Source: Desulfurobacterium thermolithotrophum DSM 11699
GTDB taxonomy: Bacteria; Aquificota; Aquificia; Desulfurobacteriales; Desulfurobacteriaceae
Length of the DNA: 64,000 nt
Assembly (NCBI RefSeq): GCF_000191045.1
Contig: NC_015185.1
Coordinates: 936,501-1,000,500, forward strand
Direction: 5' to 3'
Below are positions 44,666-55,400 of this stretch, piece by piece. Numbering within the stretch: position 1 is the stretch's first letter; each line of letters opens with the position of its first letter. The notes beneath the pieces are model-generated. The model was not told the origin of the DNA. It was given only the letters and a program-made list of their open reading frames with translations, and did not search any database. Made by a program: the position numbers and the translations under genes.

Positions 44666-45127
44666 ATGGTAAGTAGAATAGGCAACATTGCTCAGATTGA
44701 TTTTCTTGGTATTGCTGTTAGAATCACCTTAACAGCTTTAAAGTTTTTCCTTGCTACAGCATTAATCCTTTCAATTATAGACCTTTTTATAAAAACGTAT
44801 CGTAGTTATCCCCATATAGACGAAATCTTTGAAAATGTTATAGGAGGAGTTTTTTCAATCTTCATTCTTGTGGAGCTCGTTAAAGGAATTACAGATTTTA
44901 TTAATATTAGAAGAATAAGAATAACAACAGTTATTGATTTTACCATTATTTTTATTCTTAGAGAGCTGACAATAAGTCTTTATCAGCACGAAGTTAAAAA
45001 TCTTATCTCGTTTTCTATAGCAACTCTTTTATTAGTCATATGCAGAGTGGCTTCAATAAGATTTTCACCAGGAAATCCATTCAAATTAAAGCTTAAACAA
45101 AATGAGAAGGAGGTTCAAAATGTTTAA
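44666..45127 (+). CDS. PsiE-like phosphate-starvation-inducible membrane protein
   Basis: A 153-residue protein with about four hydrophobic helices (LTALKFFLATALILSIIDLFI, FENVIGGVFSIFILVELVKGI, TVIDFTIIFILRELTISLY, LISFSIATLLLVICRVASI). The helix pattern and the RELT segment are those of the PsiE family, which is induced by phosphate starvation. Its stop overlaps the start of the following PstS gene by 8 bp, supporting a joint operon. Confidence 0.65.
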   Translation: MVSRIGNIAQIDFLGIAVRITLTALKFFLATALILSIIDLFIKTYRSYPHIDEIFENVIGGVFSIFILVELVKGITDFINIRRIRITTVIDFTIIFILRELTISLYQHEVKNLISFSIATLLLVICRVASIRFSPGNPFKLKLKQNEKEVQNV

Positions 45128-46163
45128 GACAACCAGAAGAAAACTAATGTTTATCGCAGCGGGATTGGTTTCCAGTGTGCTTATAGGATCACAGCAGGTA
45201 AATGCTGGTTCTAATACGATTAACGGAGCTGGAGCCACATTTCCTTATCCTGTTTACGTGAAGTGGGCAAAAGAGTATAAAAAAGCAACAGGAATCAGGG
45301 TTAACTATCAAGGAATTGGTTCTGGAGGAGGAATCAGACAGATAACTGCAAGAGTAGTAGATTTTGGCGGTTCAGACAAGATGCTTTCCCCCGTAGAACT
45401 TGAAAAAAGAAAACTTTACCAGTTTCCTGCAGTGATAGGTTCTATCGTTGTGGTTTACAACCTCCCTGGAGTAGGTGATGGTGAATTGAAGCTTTCAAAT
45501 AAGGCAGTTAGCGAGATTTTTATGGGCAAAATTAAATATTGGGATAATCCCTTGATAAGAAAAGACAATCCAACTATTAAGCTTCCTCATATGAGAATTA
45601 CAGTAGTTCATAGGTCTGAAGGTTCAGGGACAACTTGGAACTTTACCTATTGGTTGAGCCACATTTGTTCAGATTGGAAAGAAAAAATTGGATATGGGAA
45701 GGTTGTTAACTGGCCTACAGGAATGGGAGCAAAGGGAAATGCAGGAGTGTCTGCTTACGTTCGCAGAATTCCAGGAGCTATCGGTTATGTAGAGTACGCC
45801 TACAAGCTTCAAAACCATCTTAAAGCAGCTCAGCTTCAAACCACTGCTGGGAACTTTATAAAACCTACAGAAAAAACCTTTAAGGCTGCTGCCTCCCATG
45901 CAAGTATGTATTGGGAATCCCATTTTTACAACAGGGGAAACATACTTCTTGCTGCTGGCGAAAATAGTTGGCCTTTAACAGTTGCTACTATGATTCTTCT
46001 TCCAAAAGAGAAGATGGAAAACAATAAGAGAGTGGTGGACTTTTTCAACTGGGCTTTTGAGAACGGAGATAGAATCGCTTCGGAACTTGGTTATGTTCCA
46101 CTTCCAGAAAGTGTTAAGAAAGAAATCAGGAAATACTGGAAAGAAGTTGTTTTTGAAGAGTAA
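45120..46163 (+). CDS. pstS: Phosphate-binding protein PstS (periplasmic form)
   Basis: A 347-residue high-affinity phosphate-binding protein. A Sec signal (KLMFIAAGLVSSVLIGSQQVNA) with no lipobox Cys, so a soluble periplasmic protein. Phosphate-site elements: NGAGATFPYPVYVKWA, GIGSGGGI, DFGGSDKML, and VVHRSEGSGTTWNFTYWLS. I choose ATG 45120 over 45102 because GGAGG stands 8 bp upstream. A strong terminator follows. A close paralogue lies next. Confidence 0.92.
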   Translation: MFKTTRRKLMFIAAGLVSSVLIGSQQVNAGSNTINGAGATFPYPVYVKWAKEYKKATGIRVNYQGIGSGGGIRQITARVVDFGGSDKMLSPVELEKRKLYQFPAVIGSIVVVYNLPGVGDGELKLSNKAVSEIFMGKIKYWDNPLIRKDNPTIKLPHMRITVVHRSEGSGTTWNFTYWLSHICSDWKEKIGYGKVVNWPTGMGAKGNAGVSAYVRRIPGAIGYVEYAYKLQNHLKAAQLQTTAGNFIKPTEKTFKAAASHASMYWESHFYNRGNILLAAGENSWPLTVATMILLPKEKMENNKRVVDFFNWAFENGDRIASELGYVPLPESVKKEIRKYWKEVVFEE

Positions 46164-46207
46164 ATTTCTGAATTGCATGGTTTGAATCAATACATCTCCA
46201 GAACTGT

Positions 46208-46229
46208 CCCCCTCGTGGGGGATTTTTTT
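46208..46229 (+). terminator. Rho-independent terminator after the first PstS gene
   Basis: CCCCC-TCGT-GGGGG (46208-46221) followed by A and seven T. Compact stem and clean T-run, in the gap before the second PstS gene. Confidence 0.85.
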
Positions 46230-46265
46230 ATTAAAATTATTCAAATTCCAAAGGAGGGAAATTTA

Positions 46266-47348
46266 ATGGTGAAAAGGAAGGCTATAGTGGCTCTTACTCT
46301 ACCACTGACTGTTCTTTTTGCTGGTTGCTTTGGTGGAAGTAAAGAAAAAAGTGACTCTAATACTAAAGAAACTACTGTTGAGAGTAGAGAACAATCAAAA
46401 GCAGTTATTAACGGAGCTGGAGCAACATTCCCTTATCCTGTTTACGTAAACTGGGCAAAGGACTACGAAAAAGCTACAGGAGTGAAAGTAAATTATCAAG
46501 GAATTGGTTCTGGTGGTGGTATCAAACAGGTAACAGAAAGAACTGTTGATTTTGGCGGTTCAGACAAGATGCTTTCACCCCAGGAGCTTGACAAAAGAAA
46601 ACTCTACCAGTTTCCAGCAATTATCGGTTCTATCGTAGTTGTATATAACCTACCTGGTGTTGGAGATACAGAACTCAAACTCTCAAACAGAGCAGTTTGT
46701 GATCTCTTCATGGGTAAAATCAAGTACTGGGACAATGAAGAGATTAAGAAGGACAACCCGAACGTCAAACTGCCTCACCAAAGAGTTACTGTGGTTCACA
46801 GATCTGAAGGTTCAGGAACAACTTGGAACTTTTCCTACTGGCTAAGCAACATCTGTCCAGAGTGGAAGGATAAGGTTGGGTATGGAAAGGTCGTAAACTG
46901 GCCTACAGGAATTGGGGCTAAAGGTAACGCTGGTGTGACAAACTACGTTAAACAAACCCCGGGTGCTATTGGTTACGTTGAGTATGCCTACAAGCTTCAG
47001 AACAAACTATCTGCCGCTCAGCTCCAGACAAAAGAAGGAAACTTTGTTAAGCCAACAGAAGAAGCATTCAAAGCTGCTGCTTCACATGCCAACTGGAATA
47101 TGAAAAGCCACTTTTATCTCGAAGGTAATCTCTTACTTCAACCTGGAAAAGACAGCTGGCCACTTACGGCTGCAAGTGTAATTCTCCTTCCAAAAGAGAA
47201 GAAAGAAAAAAACAAACTTGTAATTGATTTCTTTGATTGGACATTTACAAATGGAGATAACACAGCTATTAAGCTTGGATACGTTCCACTTCCAGAAAAC
47301 GTAAAAACAGAAATTAGAAATTACTGGAAAGAAGTTGTCTTAAAGTAG
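46266..47348 (+). CDS. pstS: Phosphate-binding protein PstS (lipoprotein form)
   Basis: A 360-residue paralogue of the preceding PstS, highly similar along the mature part (GAGATFPYPVYVNWAKDY, GIGSGGGIKQV, HRSEGSGTTWNFSYWLS). Its leader, LPLTVLFAGC, has a lipobox, so it should be lipid-anchored, followed by a Ser/Lys/Glu-rich linker. GGAGGG stands before ATG 46266. No second Pho-like box is visible in its gap; transcription past the terminator or an unseen promoter is needed. Confidence 0.92.
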   Translation: MVKRKAIVALTLPLTVLFAGCFGGSKEKSDSNTKETTVESREQSKAVINGAGATFPYPVYVNWAKDYEKATGVKVNYQGIGSGGGIKQVTERTVDFGGSDKMLSPQELDKRKLYQFPAIIGSIVVVYNLPGVGDTELKLSNRAVCDLFMGKIKYWDNEEIKKDNPNVKLPHQRVTVVHRSEGSGTTWNFSYWLSNICPEWKDKVGYGKVVNWPTGIGAKGNAGVTNYVKQTPGAIGYVEYAYKLQNKLSAAQLQTKEGNFVKPTEEAFKAAASHANWNMKSHFYLEGNLLLQPGKDSWPLTAASVILLPKEKKEKNKLVIDFFDWTFTNGDNTAIKLGYVPLPENVKTEIRNYWKEVVLK

Positions 47349-47391
47349 TTGAATAGAAAAATACTAAATGGTTGAATAGTTAAATAGAAAG

Positions 47392-47412
47392 AAGGGGCTT
47401 TTGCCCCCTTAA
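47392..47412. terminator. Bidirectional hairpin between pstS and purH
   Basis: AAGGGGC-TTTT-GCCCCCTT followed by AATTTT on the plus strand, with A/T-rich sequence on the other side. Located between two convergent genes. Confidence 0.65.
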
Positions 47413-47414
47413 TT

Positions 47415-49010
47415 TTAATGTCTAAAATGTCTTATTCCCGTGAATACCATTGCCATTCCGTGTTCGTTAGCAGCTTCTATTACTTCTTTATCTCTTATTG
47501 AGCCACCTGGTTGGATTACTGCAGTTACTCCAACCTTTGCAGCTTCATCAACACTATCTCTAAATGGGAAGAAAGCTTCTGAGGCTAAAACAGAACCGGA
47601 TAAATCTAATCCCATAAGTTTTGCTTTTTCAGCTGCACAGCGAGCTGAATCTACTCTTGAAGTTTGACCAACGCCGATTCCTACTGCAACACCATCTTTT
47701 GCGTAAACTACAGAGTTTGACTTAACCCACTTTACAACTTTGAAAGCAAAGAGTAAATCTTTCCACTCCTTCTCTGTTGGTTCTCTATCTGTAACAACTT
47801 TTATCTTCTCGGGATCAACTGTTATTAAGTTTCTATCTTGTACTAAAAGACCTCCAACCACTCTTCTATATTCAAATGGAGAATCAATTCCTTTTCTTTC
47901 TAAGCCTTCAAGTCCTTTAGTAGTAAGAACTCTTAAGTTTTTCTTTGTTTTTAGAATTTCAAGAGCTCCTTCGTCGTAATCAGGAGCTATTACGCACTCG
48001 TAAAATCTCTCTGTTATAAGTTTTGCAACCTCTGAAGTAACTTTTGCGTTAAAGGCAATAATTCCACCGAAAGCAGAAACAGGATCAACCTTTAAAGCTT
48101 TTTCATAAGCTTCCTCTACGCTTTTTCCAAGTGCCATTCCGCATGGATTAGCGTGTTTAATAATTGCACAGGCTATACCATCTGCTTGCGGATCAAACTC
48201 AAGGACAAGGTTCAAAGCACCGTCAAGGTCGTAAATGTTGTTAAAGGAAAGCTCCTTCTCTCCATGGAGCTTCTCAGCTCTTGTTACACAAGGTTCTTTA
48301 ACAAAAACCTCTCTGTAAAAAGCTCCTCTCTGGTGTGGATTTTCACCGTATCTCAGATCCTGAACCTTTTCAAAGGTAATTGTTAGAGGATTTCTCAACT
48401 CTCTGCACTGGATCTCATCTCCGTTTTCATCAATTGAGTAGAGAAAATCCGAAATCAGTGCATCGTAGTGAGCAGTCAGGTTAAAAGCCTTCCTTGCGAG
48501 GTTGAAACGGGTTTTGAGAGAAATCTCTCCAGTCTCTTTGAGCTCCTTTATTATCTCTGGATAGTCTTTTGGGTCTGTAACGATTGCAACGTATTTATAG
48601 TTTTTAGCAGCAGCCCTAACCATTGTTGGACCGCCAATATCTATGTTTTCAATTATTTTCTCTAATCTCGCGCCTTTTGCGACTGTTTCCTTGAATGGAT
48701 ACAAGTTTACTACCACCATATCAATTCTTTCAATCCCTAACTCTTTCATAGCTTTTAAGTGCTCTTTACTGTCTCTTTTTGCTAAGATTCCACCGTGGAC
48801 TTTTGGATGAAGTGTTTTAACTCTTCCTTCCATTATTTCTGGAAAACCTGTTAAGTCTGAAATTTCCTTTACAGGTATTCCAGCTTCTTTTAAAAGTCTT
48901 GCAGTTCCACCGGTTGAGATAATTTCAACACCAAGGTTTGAAAGTTCTTTCGCAAATTCCACAACTCCTGTCTTATCAGAAACTGAAACAATGGCTCTTA
49001 CAGGTCTCAC
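47415..49010 (-). CDS. purH: Bifunctional AICAR transformylase / IMP cyclohydrolase
   Basis: A 531-residue PurH, last two steps of purine synthesis. N-terminal cyclohydrolase MGS-like domain: ALVSVSDKTGVVEFAKEL-like start, STGGTARLLKEAGI, GRVKTLHPKVHGGILA. C-terminal transformylase: RYGENPHQRGAFY, IIKHANPCGMALG, SNSVVYAKDGVAVGIGVGQTSRVDS, and IQPGGSIRDKEVI. Full length. GGAGG lies upstream of ATG. Divergent from alr across a 92-bp gap. Confidence 0.96.
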   Translation of the reverse strand: MRPVRAIVSVSDKTGVVEFAKELSNLGVEIISTGGTARLLKEAGIPVKEISDLTGFPEIMEGRVKTLHPKVHGGILAKRDSKEHLKAMKELGIERIDMVVVNLYPFKETVAKGARLEKIIENIDIGGPTMVRAAAKNYKYVAIVTDPKDYPEIIKELKETGEISLKTRFNLARKAFNLTAHYDALISDFLYSIDENGDEIQCRELRNPLTITFEKVQDLRYGENPHQRGAFYREVFVKEPCVTRAEKLHGEKELSFNNIYDLDGALNLVLEFDPQADGIACAIIKHANPCGMALGKSVEEAYEKALKVDPVSAFGGIIAFNAKVTSEVAKLITERFYECVIAPDYDEGALEILKTKKNLRVLTTKGLEGLERKGIDSPFEYRRVVGGLLVQDRNLITVDPEKIKVVTDREPTEKEWKDLLFAFKVVKWVKSNSVVYAKDGVAVGIGVGQTSRVDSARCAAEKAKLMGLDLSGSVLASEAFFPFRDSVDEAAKVGVTAVIQPGGSIRDKEVIEAANEHGMAMVFTGIRHFRH

Positions 49011-49102
49011 GGTATCCTCCTTCGTTCACAGTTTGCTGGTAAATGATAGCAGAGGGTGGTAGAATAAGCGAAATTTCTCACGCAGCACAGTGAAGGAAGG
49101 AA

Positions 49103-50164
49103 ATGCTTAGGTGGGCTGAAATTCATCTTAATAGGCTTTTCCATAACTACAGAGAAATTAAAAAGATTTCCGGAAGAAAGAAAATCTTTGCAGTGGTAAA
49201 GGCAAATGCTTATGGACATGGAAGCGTCAGAATTTCAAAGTTTTTAGAGGATAAAACAGATGTTTCTGGCTTTGCAGTTGCAACTTTTGAAGAAGGAAAA
49301 GAATTAAGAGAAGCAAGAATAAGAAGAGAAATCCTTGTTATGGCTTCTCACCTTGAAGAAGGGTATAAAGAAGCTGTTGATTATAGACTTACTCCGGTTA
49401 TTTTTGATTTTGAAGGTCTAAAACTTGTTAAAGAACTCGATATTCCCTTTCACGTAAAAATAGATACGGGAATGGGAAGACTTGGTTTTTTAGAAAATGA
49501 ATGGAATGAACTTCTTTCAGAACTTAAATACTCTAAAGTAGAAGGTATTATGAGCCATTTTTCTTCTGCAGATGAAGACTTGGACTTTACAAAAGAACAA
49601 TTTAAAAAATTTTACTCTTTTGCTTCTGAGCTTAAGCAATTAAAACCTGAAATAAAAATCCATATCGATAACAGTGCTGCAATTCCTATAAAATTTGATT
49701 CAATTTTGACTCACTGCCGTGTTGGTATTGCTCTTTACGGTTCTAAACCTTATCCAGATTACCCCCTCAATCTTAAACAGGTTATGGAAGTTAAGGCAAA
49801 GGTTATAAGCATTAAGGAGCTTCCTTCTGAATTTCCCATTTCTTACTCTAAAACTTATAAGACTTCTAAGCAAGAAAAAGTTGCTGTAATAAGTTTTGGA
49901 TATGCTGATGGTTTGCTAAGAAGCCTTTCTAATAAAGGAGAAGTTCTTATAAATGGCAGAAGATGCCCTATAAGAGGAAGAATTTGCATGGATATGACTA
50001 TTGTTTCTATTGAGGGTTTAAAAGTTAGAAAAGGAGATACGGCCATAATAAGTGGAGAAAAATTAACTTTTGAGGAGATTGCAGAAAAAGCTGGAACGAT
50101 TCCCTATGAGATTATGTGTGATATCAGTCCACGAGTAAAGAGGATTTATCATGAAGGAGTATAA
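49103..50164 (+). CDS. alr: Alanine racemase
   Basis: A 353-residue PLP fold-type III racemase, providing D-alanine for the Ddl/MurF pathway. Visible: AVVKANAYGHGS with the PLP lysine, VKIDTGMGRLGF, the HCRVGIALYG strand, and RGRICMDMT near the catalytic tyrosine region. AAGGAAGG precedes the ATG. prmA follows with a 14-bp overlap. Confidence 0.93.
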   Translation: MLRWAEIHLNRLFHNYREIKKISGRKKIFAVVKANAYGHGSVRISKFLEDKTDVSGFAVATFEEGKELREARIRREILVMASHLEEGYKEAVDYRLTPVIFDFEGLKLVKELDIPFHVKIDTGMGRLGFLENEWNELLSELKYSKVEGIMSHFSSADEDLDFTKEQFKKFYSFASELKQLKPEIKIHIDNSAAIPIKFDSILTHCRVGIALYGSKPYPDYPLNLKQVMEVKAKVISIKELPSEFPISYSKTYKTSKQEKVAVISFGYADGLLRSLSNKGEVLINGRRCPIRGRICMDMTIVSIEGLKVRKGDTAIISGEKLTFEEIAEKAGTIPYEIMCDISPRVKRIYHEGV

Positions 50165-50963
50165 AGTTTACGAGTTTGAGATATCTAAAGAAGATTTTGA
50201 AATTTTAGAGGAAAAACTATTTTCTCTTGGAACTCTTGGAATAGAAGTTGTTTCAGAAGAAGAAAGAGTTAGATTTAGAGCTTATTTTAACGGCGATATA
50301 AAGTTGGCCAAAGAGCTCTCCAAGTATTTAGTTTCAGAAAGCTTATTAAAAGAGAAAAACTGGAATGAAGAGTGGAAAAAGTACTTTAAACCTGTAATGG
50401 TCTCAGAAAAAATTTGGGTAATTCCCTCGTGGATGAAAAACGATTTTAAAGTTCCTAAAGGAGCAATTCCAATTTACATTTATCCAGGGCAGACCTTTGG
50501 AACAGGAACTCATGAAACGACAAAGCTTACAATGAGATTCATAGAAAAAATCTTAAAGCCAAATGATTCTTTTTTAGACGTTGGATGTGGAAGTGGTATT
50601 CTCTCCATCTTAGCTAAAAAACTTGGAGCCAAAAAAGTTGTTGGTTGTGATATTCAAAGAGAAGTAGTTGAGGAAGTAAAGCTTAATAGCAATTTAAATG
50701 AGGTATTCGGCATAGAAGTAATACATGGAAGTATTGGCGATGTTAAAGATGAGTTTGATATCGTTGTATCAAATATAGAAAAGCACCTTTTAGAACCTCT
50801 AATTCCAGAGATTGCGAAAAGAGCCAAAAAAGCTGTCGTTTTATCCGGAGTTTTGAAAAAACAGAGAGATAGTTTTAAAGAAGTTCTTAAAAAAAGAAGC
50901 GGACTTAAAATCTTAGAAGAGTCAGGAGAAGGAGAATGGGTAGCTTTCTTATGCAGAAAATAG
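50151..50963 (+). CDS. prmA: Ribosomal protein L11 methyltransferase
   Basis: A 270-residue SAM enzyme. An N-terminal L11-recognition half (YKVYEFEISKEDFEILEEKL), then PGQTFGTGTHETTKL and the SAM motif FLDVGCGSGILS, with VVSNIEKHLLEPL. A little shorter than E. coli PrmA, as for thermophile versions. ATG 50151 overlaps alr's end. Confidence 0.9.
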   Translation: MKEYKVYEFEISKEDFEILEEKLFSLGTLGIEVVSEEERVRFRAYFNGDIKLAKELSKYLVSESLLKEKNWNEEWKKYFKPVMVSEKIWVIPSWMKNDFKVPKGAIPIYIYPGQTFGTGTHETTKLTMRFIEKILKPNDSFLDVGCGSGILSILAKKLGAKKVVGCDIQREVVEEVKLNSNLNEVFGIEVIHGSIGDVKDEFDIVVSNIEKHLLEPLIPEIAKRAKKAVVLSGVLKKQRDSFKEVLKKRSGLKILEESGEGEWVAFLCRK

Positions 50964-51769
50964 ACCTTCACTGTCATTCTACTGCTTCTGACGGATCTTT
51001 AAGTCCTAAGAAATTAGTGGAAAAAGCGAAAAATATAGGAATTTCCATACTTTCTGTTACAGATCACGATACAGTTTCTGGTGTAAGCGAAGCTGTGGAA
51101 GAGGGAAAAAAGTTAGGAATAAAGGTAATTCCTGGTATTGAAGTTACAGCAGATACAACATTCCTTGGTAAAGGTAAAAGAGAGTTTCATATTCTTGGTT
51201 ATTATGTTGATGTTGAATCTAAGGCAATAAAAGAATTAACTGAATTCTTTCAGAGCTCAAGAATAAAAAGAAATGAAGAACTTTTATCAAAGCTTGAAGA
51301 TAGAGGATACAACATAAGTTATGAAGAAATGGTTTCTCTTTATGGACTAAATTTTGGAAAACCAAATATAGTCAAGGTTTTGATAGATAGAGGTTATTTC
51401 AAAGAAAGAGATGAAGCAATTGATTTTCTATCTTCTCTAAGAGTTAAAAGGGAAAAACTTGATTACAGAGAAATTACACGACTAATAGATGAAGCTGGTG
51501 GTATAGCTATCATTGCTCATCCTGTTACCTTGAAAATTTCTTATCAGGAAATTTATTCTTTTCTTAAAAATGCCAAGAAGGAAAAGATATCGGGTCTAGA
51601 AGTGTTTCACTACAAACACATTCCTGCAGATGTTGTTACTTTGAAGAAAATGTGTAAAGACTTAGATCTTTATTTTACCGGAGGTTCGGACTTTCACGGA
51701 GATAATAAGCCTTGTATAGAATTAGGATTTTTAAAGATTACAGCTTTAGATATCAACTTTTCTGTTTAG
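50951..51769 (+). CDS. PHP-domain phosphoesterase (RNase AM-like)
   Basis: A 272-residue PHP phosphoesterase. Metal motifs DLHCHSTASDGSLSP, VTDHDTVSG, PGIEVTAD and a late GGSDFHGDNKP. The family includes 3',5'-nucleoside bisphosphate phosphatases and RNase AM of 5' rRNA maturation. I prefer ATG 50951, where PHP proteins begin; ATG 50936 is alternative. It overlaps prmA's end. Confidence 0.82.
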   Translation: MQKIDLHCHSTASDGSLSPKKLVEKAKNIGISILSVTDHDTVSGVSEAVEEGKKLGIKVIPGIEVTADTTFLGKGKREFHILGYYVDVESKAIKELTEFFQSSRIKRNEELLSKLEDRGYNISYEEMVSLYGLNFGKPNIVKVLIDRGYFKERDEAIDFLSSLRVKREKLDYREITRLIDEAGGIAIIAHPVTLKISYQEIYSFLKNAKKEKISGLEVFHYKHIPADVVTLKKMCKDLDLYFTGGSDFHGDNKPCIELGFLKITALDINFSV

Positions 51770-52460
51770 TTTTTCTTTTCTTAGCGTATTTAGCAATGAG
51801 CTTTGAAAATTTATAGTTCCTCATTTCCTTAGCAACATCAAGTGGTGTTTTACCTTTGTCGTTTTTTATCTTCACATCTGCACCACTTTTAAGAAGAAGT
51901 TTTGCAACTAAACTTGCCTTCCTTGTTCTTGCACAGTAGTGAAGGGGCGTATTTCCATAAAAATCTCTTTCGTTAACGTTTGCTCCCTCTTTTATAAGAA
52001 GCTTTGCCACAGAATAACTATTATAGATGGCAGCAAAGTGAAGTGGAGTATAGCCATAGTTATCCTTGGCATTTATATTTGCACCGTGATTGATGAGAAG
52101 TTTTGCAATTTTAAAGTTATTTCTCATTGTAGCTAAGTGTAAAGGAGTAACTCCAAAGTAATCTTTTGCGTTTATATTTGCACCTTTTTCAATGAAAAGC
52201 TTTACCAATTTTATATTGTTAAAATCAATAGCATAAAATAGAGGAGTCCACTTAAACTTATCTGTAATGTTAATGGGAACTCCTTTTTTGAGAAGTTTTT
52301 TCACTTTTTCTACGTCTCCCTCTTTTGCAGCTCTAAAGAAATTCCTTTTTGTTCTTTTGTCTATTTGAGAAATTTGAGTTTTTGTTTCACCAAAAGTAGT
52401 TGTTGAGAACGAAGTTAATAATACTACTAAAGCAGAAATAGCTATAAATAATCTTTTCAT
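51753..52460 (-). CDS. Exported ankyrin-repeat protein
   Basis: A 235-residue protein with a Sec signal (MKRLFIAISALVVLLTSFST) followed by about six ankyrin repeats, seen as DKFKWTPLFYAI, DYFGVTPLHLAT, DNYGYTPLHFAA, DFYGNTPLHYCA and NDKGKTPLDVAK. Ankyrin stacks mediate protein contacts; this should act in the periplasm or at the cell surface. No partner can be inferred. It follows mfd with a 4-bp overlap. Confidence 0.85.
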   Translation of the reverse strand: MKRLFIAISALVVLLTSFSTTTFGETKTQISQIDKRTKRNFFRAAKEGDVEKVKKLLKKGVPINITDKFKWTPLFYAIDFNNIKLVKLFIEKGANINAKDYFGVTPLHLATMRNNFKIAKLLINHGANINAKDNYGYTPLHFAAIYNSYSVAKLLIKEGANVNERDFYGNTPLHYCARTRKASLVAKLLLKSGADVKIKNDKGKTPLDVAKEMRNYKFSKLIAKYAKKRKTKQKS

Positions 52461-55400
52461 CCTTTCATCATCTCTTCAAGAATTTCTATTATCTTGTCTA
52501 AATTTTCAGCTTCCATGTAAAGTTTTTTATCTGGAGTGAAAGTTGCATCTTTAGATTTTACAAATTCTACAAGTTTTTCAGGAAGAATATTAGGGGATTC
52601 ACCAAAAACTATAACTAGCCTTCCAGAAGGAGTCATTGTAATTTCCTTTATGCCTATCTCTTTTGCTAATTTTTTTATCTTCATAATTTTGAATATATTT
52701 ACGAGAGGATCGGGAATGGCTCCATGAACTTTTTCTATTTCACTTAGGATTTCTTCAGGGTTTTCGCTTTTAGAGAGCTCTCCATAAATTCTTAATCTTT
52801 CCTTCGTATCCTCTATATAGTCTTCAGGAATAAATGCTTCAAATGGAACAGTTATCTTAACGTCTTCTTCTTCTTTTTCAGTTGTTACTTCTTCAAATAG
52901 TTTCAAGTATAAGTCTAAACCTATCGTGTTAACAAATCCACTTTGCTTAGGACCAAGTAAAGTTCCTGCACCTCTAATTTCTAAATCTTTCATAGCAAGT
53001 TGAAATCCACCACCTACAGGTGAAACTTTCTTCATTGCTTCAAGTCTTTTAACTGCTTCTGGTGTAAGTTTTCCTTTTGAAGATGTAAGAAGATAGCAGT
53101 AACCCTTTTCAATACCTCTTCCTACCCTTCCTCTTAGCTGGTAAAGTTGGGAAAGTCCAAATCTTTCAGCACCAATTACAATAAGAGTGTTAGCTGAAGG
53201 AATATCAAGACCAGATTCAATAATAGAGGTAGCAATTAGAATTTTTATATCTCCTTCAAAAAATTTGTGCATTACTTTTTCTATTTTTTCAGTTTTCATC
53301 TGTCCATGAACAATATCAACAGGAATATTTGGAAACATTTCTTCTACTTTTATTTTTAAAGGTTCTAGTTCGTCTATATCGTTTTGAACTATAAATACCT
53401 GACCGTTTCTTTTTAGCTCTCTTTCTACTGCAGTCTTGAGAATTCTGTCTGAGTATTTCGAAACAACAACTTTTGTTCCTCTTCTTCCTACAGGAGGAGT
53501 TTCTATCACGGAGATATCCCTAAAACCTGATAAAGCAGAATAAAGAGTTCTTGGAATTGGAGTAGCAGAAAGATAAAGAACATCGAGGTTTTTCTTTATC
53601 TTTGTAAGCTTTTCTTTTGTTTTTACACCAAACCTGTGTTCTTCATCTATTATTAAAAGACCAAGATTTTTAAATTCCACATCATCCTGAGTAAGTCTAT
53701 GAGTTCCAATAATTATGTCAATTTCTCCATTTTTTAGTTTTTCAAGTATCTCCTTTTGCTCTTTTTTTGTTTTAAATCGGGAAATTGCTTCTATTTTCAC
53801 AGGAAAACCTTTAAATCTTTTCTTAAATGTCCTGTAGTGCTGATCTGCAAGTATAGTAGTTGGTACTATGACTGCAACCTGTCTACCATCTGTTACTGCT
53901 TTCATAGCAGCTCTCATTGCTACTTCTGTTTTTCCAAAACCAACATCTCCACAAATAAGTCTATCCATAGGTTTTTCTGATTCCATATCTTTATAAACTT
54001 CTCTGATTGCTTTTAACTGGTCAGGAGTAGGTTTGTATGGAAAACGCCTTTCAAATTCTCTTAGAAGATTCTCATCTCCTAAAATCTTTTCTCCTTTTGC
54101 GCTCTTTCTTTCTTTGTAAAGTTCTGCTAGTTCTTTAGCAAAGTTTATAAGAGATGCTTTTATCTTTCTTTCAAGATTTTTCCAGGAAGTTCCCCCAAGC
54201 TTATCAAGTTTTGGAGATTTACCTTTGTATCCTGAATACTTATAAATCCTATCTATCTGGGTAAAAGGAGCATAGAGTCTTTCTCCACCTGCATATTCAA
54301 TCTCTATAAAATCAAAAGTCTTATTTCCTATTACTCTGCTGATTATCCCTTGAAATATTCCAATTCCATAATCTCTATGAACCACTAAAGTTCCTGGTTC
54401 TAAGGTTGTTATATCTTCTTTCTTAGCCGTTTCAAAAACTACTTCAGATTCAGTTAACCAAGCTTCTTTTCTCTCGTCTATTTTGAAACTTCCAGATGAA
54501 ACTCCCTTTTCAATTTGAATGTCTAGTCCAAATTTTTTAGAAAGCTTTTCTGCTTCTATTTTTAAAGTTTCTGAAGTATAAAAAAGCTTAACTTTAAAAC
54601 CTTCTAAGGATTTAAAAAGTTCTTTAATGTTTTCGTCGTTTACAGAAGGAAGAGGTTTAATCCCAAAGTCTATTCCATCTTTAACAGGTTTATCATATAT
54701 AGACACTATAGGTTTTATATCTATTTTCCAAACAAACTTTTCCGGTTTTGAGGAAGGAATACCCTCCTTTTTTAAAAGCTCAAAATTTTCTTCAACAGTC
54801 TTTATAAATGTCTCTCCTGTTGTCCTTACTTGATCTGGTTCAAAAACGATAGCAGGAAGAGTTCCTCCTATATATTCTGTTACTGGAACAAGTTCAAAAA
54901 CATCGGGTAATAGTTTTTCCGCACCGCTGATTTCTCCTAAAAGGAAATGACGCTCAACAACTCCTGGATATATTTCTTCTAACTTTTTTAGTTTTTCTCT
55001 ATCCTGCAAAAGCTCTAAAGTTGGAATGATTACGAACTTTTCTATTATTTCTTTGTTTAAATAGAGCTCTTCAACAGTATCTCCAAAAAACTCAGCAACT
55101 AATCTTTCACCCTCAGGACTAACTAACTCAAGAGTATCTCCCTTTATCGAAAATTCTCCTTCCTCAGGTTCACTATCTACTCTTTTATAACCCAAAGTTG
55201 TAAGCTTTTTAGGAATTAACGAATAATCTATTTCCTTCCCTTTTTCTATCTCAATAACATATTCGATTAAGTTTTCAGGTAAAATCACTTTTTGAAATAG
55301 AGAGTGAGGGGTTAAAAGAAGCACGTTAAAGGGCTCTGAAAGAAGTTGGTAAAGAGACTTTAGTCTACGGTATTGATAAAGAGATAAAGGAGATGAAATA

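Noticed and set aside
47349-47391. Repeated GTTGAATAG words downstream of the second PstS gene
   Set aside because: Only two short copies, AT-rich, no further structure.
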